DNA from: Verrucomicrobiota bacterium
GTDB lineage: Bacteria; Verrucomicrobiota; Verrucomicrobiia; Verrucomicrobiales; DEV007
Direction of reading: 5' to 3'
Length of the DNA: 6,265 nt
Assembly (NCBI GenBank): GCA_020630835.1
Contig: JAHDIL010000111.1
Location: 1 to 6,265, forward strand
Shown here: piece by piece, positions 1 to 6,178 of the stretch
Position numbering within the stretch: the stretch's first letter is position 1
Layout of the letters: every line of letters starts with the position of its first letter
Translations under genes and position numbers: made by a program
The notes under the pieces: model-generated
What the model was told of the DNA's origin: nothing
Databases searched by the model: none
What the model saw: only the letters and a program-made list of their open reading frames with translations

Positions 1-114
1 GCCGATAGAAACCATTACGAGCGCCCAAATTAGAGCGCGGGCTGCTCCTTGCGACAGATAAAGGGCGTCAGAAACACTCGCGAGATATAATGATGAGGAA
101 ATGGAAAGTTCCAT
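1..114 (-). CDS. Possible 5' end of a leftward membrane-protein gene (partial)
   Basis: On the minus strand an ATG at 114-112 opens a frame of 38 codons that runs off the left edge without a stop. The predicted N-terminus is polar for about 25 residues, then becomes hydrophobic (ALIWALVMVSIG at residues 27-38), as at the start of a first membrane helix. The AT-rich spacer on its right would hold the promoter. I do not recognise the family. There is no Shine-Dalgarno sequence before the ATG, but no other gene here has one either. With only 38 codons visible, chance openness is quite possible. A plus-strand frame also stays open to a stop at about base 60, but its residues look random. Confidence 0.3.
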   Translation of the reverse strand, partial: MELSISSSLYLASVSDALYLSQGAARALIWALVMVSIG

Positions 115-254
115 AATCATTAAACTTGCTAAAATTTTTAGAATAATCAATACATTTCTCTAAATATTTTAAAATTCTTAAGTATTTTCCACCATGATTC
201 AAAAATCTAGACATTGGCCGCCACTCGCCTAACCTTTCTGAGTAGCATCACTGT
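115..254. promoter_or_regulatory. AT-rich spacer upstream of lemA, probable promoter region
   Basis: Bases 121-200 are only about 20% G+C, much lower than the genes on either side. This is typical of a promoter or upstream-element region and would serve lemA on the right and possibly a divergent gene on the left. A 13-base inverted repeat (CTAAAA-T-TTTTAG) lies at 129-141. I could not find a convincing -35/-10 pair with correct spacing on either strand, so no exact promoter is called. No clear ribosome binding site precedes the lemA ATG. Confidence 0.4.
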
Positions 255-851
255 ATGAATACTCTTTTAATTATTCTGGTCGTCGTCGCCATCCTGCTCA
301 TTCCCGTTTTCATTGTAATCGGCCTCTACAACTCGCTTGTGAAATTGCGGAATCGCTACAAGAACGCCTTTGCCCAGATCGACGTTCAGCTGAAACGGCG
401 CTATGACCTTATTCCCAACCTAGTTGAGACGGCTAAGAGTTATATGACCCATGAGAGAGAAACTCTAGAAGCCGTCATCCAAGCGAGAAATTCGGCTGCC
501 AGCGCTCGCGAAAGCGCCCAAGGGCATGAGGGTGAAGCTGAGGTTATGCTCGCACTGGCCAGTGCCGAAAACCAGGTTTCCAGCGGTCTAGGACGCTTCT
601 TCGCCCTGTCTGAGTCATACCCCGAGCTGCGCAGCAATGAGAACATGCTGCAACTGCAAGAAGAGCTCACCTCCACAGAATCAAAGGTAGCCTTCGCCCG
701 ACAATCCTATAACGATGCCGTGATGAACTTTAACAATAGGGTGGAATCCTTTCCGGCGAACCTACTAGCTAATGCCTTTGGTTTTCCTCAAGCATCATCC
801 TTTGAGGTTTCTTCAGACGATGAACGAGATCCAGTGAAAGTCTCTTTCTAA
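255..851 (+). CDS. lemA: LemA family protein
   Basis: This encodes a 198-residue LemA-family protein, a membrane-anchored helical protein of uncertain biochemical role. It has one N-terminal transmembrane helix (about residues 4-24), then a long helical domain expected to lie outside the membrane. The family signature is clear: NAFAQIDVQLKRRYDLIPNL at 37-56, then ARNSA at 77-81, and a second conserved block with FFALSESYPELRSNENM at 115-131 followed by LQLQEEL and YNDAVMNFN. The C-terminus ends in the usual short PVKVSF-type tail after FPANLLANAFGF. The length is normal for the family. The ATG directly precedes the membrane helix and fits the family start. The M48 peptidase gene starts 24 bases downstream, a pairing seen in many bacteria. 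That suggests one operon and a joint role in envelope protein quality control, which is inference rather than a shown function. Confidence 0.95.
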   Translation: MNTLLIILVVVAILLIPVFIVIGLYNSLVKLRNRYKNAFAQIDVQLKRRYDLIPNLVETAKSYMTHERETLEAVIQARNSAASARESAQGHEGEAEVMLALASAENQVSSGLGRFFALSESYPELRSNENMLQLQEELTSTESKVAFARQSYNDAVMNFNNRVESFPANLLANAFGFPQASSFEVSSDDERDPVKVSF

Positions 852-875
852 AGCCTTGCTGTTTTCTGCCGCGCC

Positions 876-1856
876 ATGGATTTCTTTGAGCAGCAGGATC
901 AGGCTCGGAAAAAGACGAAGTGGTTAGTCCTGTATTTCGGTCTGGGTATCGCTGGGACTATCGTGGCCACGTATTCCGTGATCGCAGCGACACGGTTTTA
1001 CATCGTCAGTAGCGACTACGATCTTCAGCGTCAGTTGCCAGTCTCGCTCTTTGATCTCGAATTATTTTTGCCCACCGCAGCAGTCGTGGGCCTACTCATT
1101 CTGTTGGCCAGCGGATACAAGATGTTGCAACTGCAGGGTGGCGGCAGGGTGGTTGCCCAAGAGCTGGGCGGCCGCGAAATCGCCCACGGTTCCCGTGACC
1201 GGCACGAACGGCGACTGCTCAACGTGGTAGAGGAAATGTCTATAGCCTCAGGAGTGCCCGTCCCTAGCGTTTATGTGATGGATGGTGAAGACGGGATCAA
1301 CGCCTTTGCCGCAGGGAGAACGACAAGCGATGCCGTAATCGGGGTCACGCGGGGCTGCATGCAAAAACTCACTCGTGATGAGTTGCAGGGCGTCATCGCT
1401 CACGAGTTCTCTCACATTCTAAATGGGGACATGCGGCTGAATATGCGGCTTATGGGCTGGCTATTTGGCATACTTTTCATCGCGCTGATTGGTGAGATGT
1501 GCTTTCGACTCGCCTTGCGTGCGCGGTGGATTGGGAATGATCGCAGTGGCGCCGCAGCCGCCCTGGTCATGCTGGCCGCGGGAGCCGGCGTATGGTTGGT
1601 TGGTTCCCTTGGTGGCTTCTTTGCCAATCTTATCAAAGCTGCGGTATCGAGAGAGCGCGAATATCTAGCGGATGCCTCTGCTGTGCAATTTACCCGAAAC
1701 CCAGATGGTATCGGGGGGGCTCTACTAAGAATCGGTGGTCACAAACGAGGTTCACAGGTTGGCGCCCCCATGGCACGCGACGCCAGCCATCTGTTTTTCG
1801 GAGCTGCTTTTCAAGGTCCTTCTTTGCTACCCACCCTCCCCTGCCCATACGGATAA
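876..1856 (+). CDS. M48 family zinc metallopeptidase (HtpX-like), catalytic part, frameshifted
   Basis: This is the N-terminal 326 codons of a membrane-bound M48 protease that degrades misfolded or damaged membrane proteins. The zinc-binding motif HEFSH is at residues 176-180 (H176, H180 as ligands, E177 as catalytic base) and is followed by NGDM. The third ligand is most likely E262 in SREREYLADA (258-267). Four membrane helices are predicted near 16-38, 62-80, 193-213 and 227-252, two on each side of the active-site helix. The NAF motif at 142-144 and HLFFG at 305-309 are also family features. After residue 316 the frame departs from the family: it reads LLPTLPCPYG and stops at 1854-1856, while the expected ATHPPL segment continues in another frame from base 1826. 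The last 9 or 10 residues are therefore probably not native. The catalytic core is intact. The gene lies 24 bases after lemA, probably in the same operon. There is no clear ribosome binding site. Confidence 0.9.
   Translation: MDFFEQQDQARKKTKWLVLYFGLGIAGTIVATYSVIAATRFYIVSSDYDLQRQLPVSLFDLELFLPTAAVVGLLILLASGYKMLQLQGGGRVVAQELGGREIAHGSRDRHERRLLNVVEEMSIASGVPVPSVYVMDGEDGINAFAAGRTTSDAVIGVTRGCMQKLTRDELQGVIAHEFSHILNGDMRLNMRLMGWLFGILFIALIGEMCFRLALRARWIGNDRSGAAAALVMLAAGAGVWLVGSLGGFFANLIKAAVSREREYLADASAVQFTRNPDGIGGALLRIGGHKRGSQVGAPMARDASHLFFGAAFQGPSLLPTLPCPYG
1821..1826 (+). other. Frameshift point in the M48 peptidase gene
   Basis: Up to the TCT codon at 1821-1823 the protease reads in the frame set by the ATG at 876. 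From GCT at 1826 the family sequence (ATHPPLPIRIKK) continues in the -1 frame. The gap between them is two bases (TT, 1824-1825) where a whole codon is expected, so one base is missing. Restoring one base in the T run at 1823-1825 gives S-F/L-A-T-H-P-P, as in M48 relatives of this type. I see no tandem slippery heptamer at the site, so a mutation or a sequencing/assembly error is more likely than programmed frameshifting. Confidence 0.8.
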
Positions 1857-2827
1857 AAAAAATCCTGCCTCATTGGGATGGAGAGATGAAGGCTCTGCCC
1901 TCATCACAGTCGAGGCCCGCGGCACAGCACTCCGAGATCGCCTCGCTAGCAAATTCGAATACCGAATCCGTAGCAAAGCTCTCTCCAGTGGAAAAAATGT
2001 CGAAGGAGGAAGCCTGGGAAAGTCTGAGCGGTCTACATCCAGAACAAATCTCTCTCGGCAAGCGAGTTCGCGACTCCATCCGCACTGAATGGCTTGACGC
2101 CTGTCACGAAACCTCTGGTGCTCAATCTCTCGTTTTTGCCCTACTCTTATCTCATGAGAGCTCACTGGCCGAAACGGAAGTAGCACTGCTAGCTGATGTG
2201 CTATCGGCTAACGATCTACAAAACTGTCGCAAGTGGGCACAGGAGCTCCAGGCCATTCACTCCAGAGAGAAGATCGCCCTGATCGATCTCTCCATACCTG
2301 CACTACGCCATCTCACACCAGAGCAATATCAGCGATTCCGATATAGCACCGAAAAACTGATCGCCAGCGACGGCGTAGTCGACCTTTTTGAATTTTGCTT
2401 GCAACGGATGCTTTGGCGACACCTCGACCATTTCTATGGTTTAAAGAAAGAACCGAAGATTCGTTTCACGAAAGCCCTACAGGTTCGGGATTCTCTGGCG
2501 GTGCTGCTTTCCACTGTGGCCGGTTTGCAGGGAGATGATTCACCGACCGCGGTTAAAGATGCTTTCGCCCAAGGCGCCAAAACTCTCAAACAGACAACAT
2601 CTGTCCATCTAGATCTACTCCCTCCAGAAAGATGCACCCTCACCGAGATCGAGGCCGCGCTGGGCAAATTAAGCGAAAGCAGTCCTCTTGTTCAAAAGGC
2701 ATTACTTGAAGCCGCCTGCGCATCAGTGCTTCATGATGAACACATATCAAGCCGCGAGGCCGAAATCGTGCGAGCGCTCGCTGATACGATGCATGCACCG
2801 ATCCCTCCCTTTGTTAGAGTGAGCTAA
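1826..2827 (+). CDS. C-terminal part of the same M48 peptidase: end of catalytic domain plus long helical extension
   Basis: This frame carries the rest of the protease, 333 codons ending in TAA at 2825-2827. It begins with ATHPPLPIRIKKILPHWDG, the conserved end of the M48 domain in the long forms paired with LemA. A polar, low-complexity linker follows to about base 2000, then an alpha-helical domain without membrane segments. The block FRYSTEKLIASDGVVDLFEF (2336-2395) and the tail around HDEHISSREAEIV (2732-2770) match what I know of long LemA-linked M48 proteins. Joined to the upstream part the protein would have about 650 residues. As it stands there is no natural start at 1826; the first in-frame ATG is at 1886, with GGAG close upstream, and would give a 313-residue soluble protein. 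The open frame extends left to an ATG at 1592, but that stretch lies inside the catalytic domain in the wrong frame and is not native. Confidence 0.75.
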   Translation, partial: ATHPPLPIRIKKILPHWDGEMKALPSSQSRPAAQHSEIASLANSNTESVAKLSPVEKMSKEEAWESLSGLHPEQISLGKRVRDSIRTEWLDACHETSGAQSLVFALLLSHESSLAETEVALLADVLSANDLQNCRKWAQELQAIHSREKIALIDLSIPALRHLTPEQYQRFRYSTEKLIASDGVVDLFEFCLQRMLWRHLDHFYGLKKEPKIRFTKALQVRDSLAVLLSTVAGLQGDDSPTAVKDAFAQGAKTLKQTTSVHLDLLPPERCTLTEIEAALGKLSESSPLVQKALLEAACASVLHDEHISSREAEIVRALADTMHAPIPPFVRVS

Positions 2828-2857
2828 AGCCAACGTTTTTCACTTTGGTCAAACAGG

Positions 2858-2895
2858 ACAGACAGCGGTTTAACGTAATATCCGCTCAAGTCTGT
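2858..2895 (+). terminator. Strong hairpin downstream of the protease gene, possible transcript end
   Basis: The arms ACAGAC+AGCGG (2858-2868) and CCGCT+GTCTGT (2882-2886, 2890-2895) pair perfectly for 11 base pairs, with a three-base bulge (CAA) and a 13-base loop. It begins 31 bases after the protease stop codon. No T-run follows, so it is not a classic intrinsic terminator. It could protect a 3' end or act with Rho. Confidence 0.35.
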
Positions 2896-2900
2896 GGCGC

Positions 2901-2914
2901 TTTATGGCCATAAA
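2901..2914. repeat. Perfect 14-base palindrome, possible operator
   Basis: TTTATGGCCATAAA is self-complementary over all 14 bases and lies 134 bases before the oxidoreductase ATG. A perfect palindrome this long in a spacer suits a dimeric regulator, but a single copy can also arise by chance. No regulator can be named. Confidence 0.3.
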
Positions 2915-3002
2915 ACAGGCACCGGTCATACTTAGCGCTGTAGACATTTAGCCCTTTGTGATTCCAGAAGCATCATCTTTGGACATGCATTTTCCAGCCA
3001 AT

Positions 3003-3030
3003 TTGATGTGTTGTGCAGCACACAATTAAT
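3003..3030 (+). promoter_or_regulatory. Weak candidate promoter with an internal palindrome before the oxidoreductase gene
   Basis: TTGATG (3003-3008) and ATTAAT (3025-3030) are 16 bases apart and each match four of six bases of the sigma-70 consensus boxes. The palindrome TGTGC-A-GCACA (3012-3022) lies between them, where a repressor could block RNA polymerase. The transcript leader would be only about 10 bases long, which is short. This is a pattern match only. Confidence 0.2.
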
Positions 3031-3047
3031 CCGCTTATTGCTGGACC

Positions 3048-5174
3048 ATGAACATACTATACCAAATCGCCAGGAAACGACTCAATCAGATTCTTGCTTT
3101 GATACTCGCCTTCTCTTCCGTTTTTCATTCGGCAGAGGCGGAAGAAGCCTATGATTATGACCTTGTCATTTACGGTGGCACTAGCGCGGCGGTGACCGCA
3201 GCTGTGCAAGCAAAAAAGATGGGGCTCAGAGTCGTCATCGTATCACCAGACAAACGGCTAGGCGGACTCAGTTCGGGTGGTCTAGGGCGAACTGATGCAG
3301 GTGACCCTCGAGTTATAGGAGGGCTTTCAAGGGAATTTTACGAGCGCTTATTCCAATACTATCAGAAGGATGAAAATTGGAAATTCCAGAAAAGGTCAGA
3401 GTTTAAAGGAAAACAGCAGGCATCAGTAGAGGCGACTGATATGGCGGTTCTATTTGAACCCAAAGCCGCTCTTAAAATATTCGAAGACTACATAGAAGAG
3501 TTCGACATTCCTGTTTTTAAAGATGAGTGGCTAAATCGCGAATCAGGCGTCCGCAAAGATGGCACTGAAATCATCAGCATAAAAACGCTCAGCGGTAAAG
3601 TCTTCAAAGGCAAACACTTCATGGACACCACCTACGAAGGTGATCTGCTCGCAAGCGCGGGTGTATCCTACCACATCGGTCGTGAATCCCTAGACACCTA
3701 CGGAGAAAACTGGAACGGGGTGCAAACCGGAGTCCTCCACCATAGACACCACTTTGGGATCATAGACAAGCCGATCTCTCCCTATGTCATACCAGGTGAC
3801 CCCTCCAGCGGAGTGCTTCCCCGCATCAGCACAGATCACCCCGGTATCAAAGGGGAAGAAGACAATAGAGTCCAAGCCTACTGCTTTCGTATGTGCCTAA
3901 CCAATGTCCCGGAGAACCGGATCCCTTTTCCAAAACCGAATGGCTATGACCCCACGCAGTATGAACTGCTTGTGCGGATCTACGATGCTGGATGGCGAGA
4001 AACCTTTGGCCGTTTCGACGCTGTCCAGAATGGCAAAACAGATACCAATAATCACGGTCCCTTTAGTTTCGATAATATCGGCTACAACTACGATTATCCT
4101 GAAGCGAGTTATGAACGAAGAAAAGAAATTATCGAAGAACACAAAACCTACCAGCTCGGTATGCTCTACTTCATTTGCCATGACCCGAGAGTCCCTAAGG
4201 AAACCCAGGAGGAAATGCGCAAGTGGGGCCTACCAAAGGACGAGTATATGGATACCGAGAACTGGAGCCCTCAGCTCTACATCCGGGAAGCCCGACGTAT
4301 GGTTGGCGAGTTTGTGATGACAGAAAACGAGCTGCAGAAAAGAGTCGAGACACCCGATTCAGTAGGCATGGGTTCCTACGGTATTGATTCACACAACGTG
4401 CAGCGCTACATTACTCCTGAAGGCTATGTTCAGAACGAAGGGGATATAGGTGTCAGTATAGCAGGTGGCCCCTATAAAATCGCCTATAAGAGCCTCCTCC
4501 CGAAAGCGGAAGAGTGCACGAACCTCACCGTTCCGGTTTGCGTCTCCAGTAGCCACATCGCTTTTGGTTCTATTCGTATGGAACCTGTCTTCATGCTCCT
4601 AGGGCAGAGCGCGGCGACTGCCTCTGCTCTTGCGATCCAAAAGGCAACGACTCTCCATGATCTGGATTATCAAGTGCTGCGTGAACGATTGGAGAAAGAT
4701 GGACAAGTCCTCAACTTCGAAGAGCTTCCTCCAGGCGGCCGGAAACTATCAGAATTTACCGGTATCGTGAAAGACGATTTCAGGCACTTCGACTTTGAGG
4801 GCAAATGGAAGTTCAGCCGAGGAACTGGGGGCGGCGATTTCCTAGGGCAGGGCTACTATTATTCAGACCTGACTGAGGATGCCTCTTCTCAACGTGTAAC
4901 AGTATCACTGGAAGCACCAGAGGCAGGTGACTACTCGCTAGGCATGTCGTATTCCGCTGGATCGTCGCGTTCAAAACTTGTTCCTGTGAGTATATCAACA
5001 GCAAACAAAACACTAGATACAGTCGTCGATCAAACCCTTAGGGCAGACAGCTTTTTCAAACAGATAGCTAAGCTGACTCTAGGTGAGGGAGAAACGGTAA
5101 AAGTCACGGTCACCCGCCCTGAAGATGGAAAGCACACCATCGTCGATGGATTTCAACTGATGAAAACTAACTAA
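3048..5174 (+). CDS. Secreted FAD-dependent oxidoreductase with golvesin/xanthan-lyase-type C-terminal domain
   Basis: This encodes a 708-residue exported flavoprotein of the FAD_oxidored family; the substrate is unknown. A signal peptide is evident: basic RKR at 9-11, a hydrophobic stretch at about 15-26, and an AEA-type cleavage site after residue 31. The mature protein opens with a Rossmann-type nucleotide-binding segment, DYDLVIYGGTSAAVTAA (36-52), followed by RLGGLSSGGLGRTDAG (70-85), typical of this family. A second conserved block, SHIAFGSIRMEPVFMLLGQS (502-521), closes the FAD domain. Residues 581-708 form a separate beta-rich module that starts FDFEGKWKF and resembles the golvesin C-terminal domain found on many secreted enzymes of this kind; some relatives are annotated as xanthan lyase. 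A role on polysaccharide or cell-surface material is plausible but unproven. The gene stands alone, with spacers of 220 and 167 bases on its two sides. No strong ribosome binding site is seen; the ATG is supported by the signal peptide directly after it. Confidence 0.9.
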   Translation: MNILYQIARKRLNQILALILAFSSVFHSAEAEEAYDYDLVIYGGTSAAVTAAVQAKKMGLRVVIVSPDKRLGGLSSGGLGRTDAGDPRVIGGLSREFYERLFQYYQKDENWKFQKRSEFKGKQQASVEATDMAVLFEPKAALKIFEDYIEEFDIPVFKDEWLNRESGVRKDGTEIISIKTLSGKVFKGKHFMDTTYEGDLLASAGVSYHIGRESLDTYGENWNGVQTGVLHHRHHFGIIDKPISPYVIPGDPSSGVLPRISTDHPGIKGEEDNRVQAYCFRMCLTNVPENRIPFPKPNGYDPTQYELLVRIYDAGWRETFGRFDAVQNGKTDTNNHGPFSFDNIGYNYDYPEASYERRKEIIEEHKTYQLGMLYFICHDPRVPKETQEEMRKWGLPKDEYMDTENWSPQLYIREARRMVGEFVMTENELQKRVETPDSVGMGSYGIDSHNVQRYITPEGYVQNEGDIGVSIAGGPYKIAYKSLLPKAEECTNLTVPVCVSSSHIAFGSIRMEPVFMLLGQSAATASALAIQKATTLHDLDYQVLRERLEKDGQVLNFEELPPGGRKLSEFTGIVKDDFRHFDFEGKWKFSRGTGGGDFLGQGYYYSDLTEDASSQRVTVSLEAPEAGDYSLGMSYSAGSSRSKLVPVSISTANKTLDTVVDQTLRADSFFKQIAKLTLGEGETVKVTVTRPEDGKHTIVDGFQLMKTN

Positions 5175-5341
5175 GGAAACTACAGATTCAAACTGCTCAG
5201 AATATTCATCAACCAGGCCTCTGGTCTAAAGCCGAGTCCAGATTTTTCTTTCTCGAACTGCAGCGCACCTACGGGATGTGCTGAGGTTCGAAAGGGAAGG
5301 AACGGCTGGATCTAATGCATTCCGCAAAACGCGAGATCCTA
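5175..5341. other. Convergent spacer with three small inverted repeats
   Basis: The oxidoreductase gene and the leftward mutarotase gene end facing each other here. Three inverted repeats are present: ACCAG/CTGGT at 5212-5225 with a 4-base loop; TCGAAC/GTTCGA at 5253-5291 with inner GCAC/GTGC pairing; and GGATCT/AGATCC at 5308-5339 with a 20-base loop. None is followed by a proper T-run on either strand, although a T-rich stretch (5242-5251) lies 16 bases after the first. They may stop transcription from both sides, but I cannot call a standard terminator. No gene is seen. Confidence 0.4.
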
Positions 5342-6178
5342 TCACGGATTTCTCAGGTCGCGAATCACCTGCCGCCCGCTCCATGATTGACCAGGCTTGA
5401 GCGTGAGCAAAGGCTCAATAGCAGCTGCCTCAACACATACAAAACTTCTCCACCCGTCCTTGGCCAGATCACCTAGACCGTGCTCTGAACCGGGGTTCCA
5501 GACAACACTATCGGTGAACTCCTCAGACCTTACCTCCAATACGGGAACCCCACAGTCGATAAGGAACAACTTGCGACTGCCGGCACCGAAATAGATCCGA
5601 TCTACAGGTTCCGTAAACCCAACAGCCTCCTCCGGCTGCGTGTGCTGCTCCTTCGTGAAGTTATCTTCAAAACACAGGCCTTCCAGCCCCTCCACACGAG
5701 TTTCCATACTATCCGTAACCGAGAAATAAGTGTGCAACGCGGCAGAGAAATCAAAGGGCTCCGAATCAGTATTCTCAACGGAGAGGTGCAGGGTGATTTG
5801 CGATGTTTCTAATATAACAGTCAGTCTTAATCGGAACTCATGAGGCCAAAGCTTCAGCGTCTCGGCGTCGCTCACCAGTGAAAGTTCCGCTGTATTCCCC
5901 TCATACGAGCTCAGCTCCCAAGGACGATTCCGTGCAAAACCATGCCGTCCGAAAGGTCCTCGGTCGGAGAACTGAGGAAATATGACAGGAACTCCACCAC
6001 GAATTGCCTTTCCCCCACCAAAAGCAGAGGTATCGCTGACAAAAAGCCGCTCAGCTCCATCACCCTTAGACCAACTCAGTAGGTGCCCGGAATAGAGAGA
6101 AATGAGCGCGGCGTCGCCAGACTCGTGACTGAGCGGAATGCAGTCTAGACTGCCTGGACCCTTGATAAGCGCTACCAT
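5342..6178 (-). CDS. D-hexose-6-phosphate mutarotase (aldose 1-epimerase family, YeaD-like)
   Basis: This encodes a 278-residue cytoplasmic enzyme that interconverts the alpha and beta anomers of hexose 6-phosphates such as glucose 6-phosphate, feeding central sugar metabolism. Family motifs are clear: the FGGGKAIRGGVPVIFPQF block at residues 53-70; GRHGFAR at 77-83 with the first active-site histidine, H79; LHTYF at 148-152 with the second, H149; TEPVDRIYF at 189-197 with a conserved aspartate, D193; and FVCVEAA at 246-252 with the probable catalytic base, E250. Residue roles come from family knowledge. The length is normal and the gene appears intact. The ATG at 6178 is the only usual start codon visible: the same frame stays open upstream to the window edge but has no ATG, GTG or TTG. 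No Shine-Dalgarno sequence is present. Its neighbours do not share an evident pathway with it. Confidence 0.92.
   Translation of the reverse strand: MVALIKGPGSLDCIPLSHESGDAALISLYSGHLLSWSKGDGAERLFVSDTSAFGGGKAIRGGVPVIFPQFSDRGPFGRHGFARNRPWELSSYEGNTAELSLVSDAETLKLWPHEFRLRLTVILETSQITLHLSVENTDSEPFDFSAALHTYFSVTDSMETRVEGLEGLCFEDNFTKEQHTQPEEAVGFTEPVDRIYFGAGSRKLFLIDCGVPVLEVRSEEFTDSVVWNPGSEHGLGDLAKDGWRSFVCVEAAAIEPLLTLKPGQSWSGRQVIRDLRNP

Larger units (their letters stand above)
2828..3047. other. 220-base spacer between the protease and oxidoreductase genes
   Basis: No credible gene is seen on either strand; the longest ATG-started frame I noticed, from 2904, has 15 codons. The spacer holds a stable hairpin at 2858-2895, a perfect 14-base palindrome at 2901-2914 and a small palindrome at 3012-3022 just before the next gene. 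It probably ends the lemA-protease transcript and starts that of the oxidoreductase. Confidence 0.6.

Noticed and set aside
19..38. Direct repeat of GAGCGC
   Set aside because: Two six-base copies are too short and too few to mean anything.
129..141. CTAAAA-T-TTTTAG inverted repeat upstream of lemA as an operator
   Set aside because: Such repeats are expected often by chance in sequence with only about 20% G+C; there is no second copy or other support.
1592..1825. Upstream open stretch of the frame that carries the protease extension, starting with an ATG at 1592
   Set aside because: It lies inside the catalytic domain, where the other frame encodes conserved M48 sequence including SREREYLADA; here the residues are unrelated to any family and rich in Trp, Arg and Cys.
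1855..1862. Run of eight A residues as the cause of the protease frameshift
   Set aside because: Family sequence (ATHPPLPIRIKKILPHWDG) is in the same frame on both sides of the A run, so the shift must occur earlier, before base 1826.
1827..2186. Antisense 119-codon open frame opposite the protease extension
   Set aside because: It has arginine- and serine-rich random composition and no domain, and the plus strand there encodes recognised family sequence.
3904..4317. 137-codon open frame within the oxidoreductase gene, with antisense frames at 3897-4181 and 4195-4392
   Set aside because: All overlap the well-supported flavoprotein frame and show no motif, signal or plausible start context.
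5253..5291. Hairpin in the convergent spacer as an intrinsic terminator
   Set aside because: Reading either strand, the hairpin is followed by purine-rich sequence, not a T-run; the T-rich tract is on its 5' side in plus orientation.
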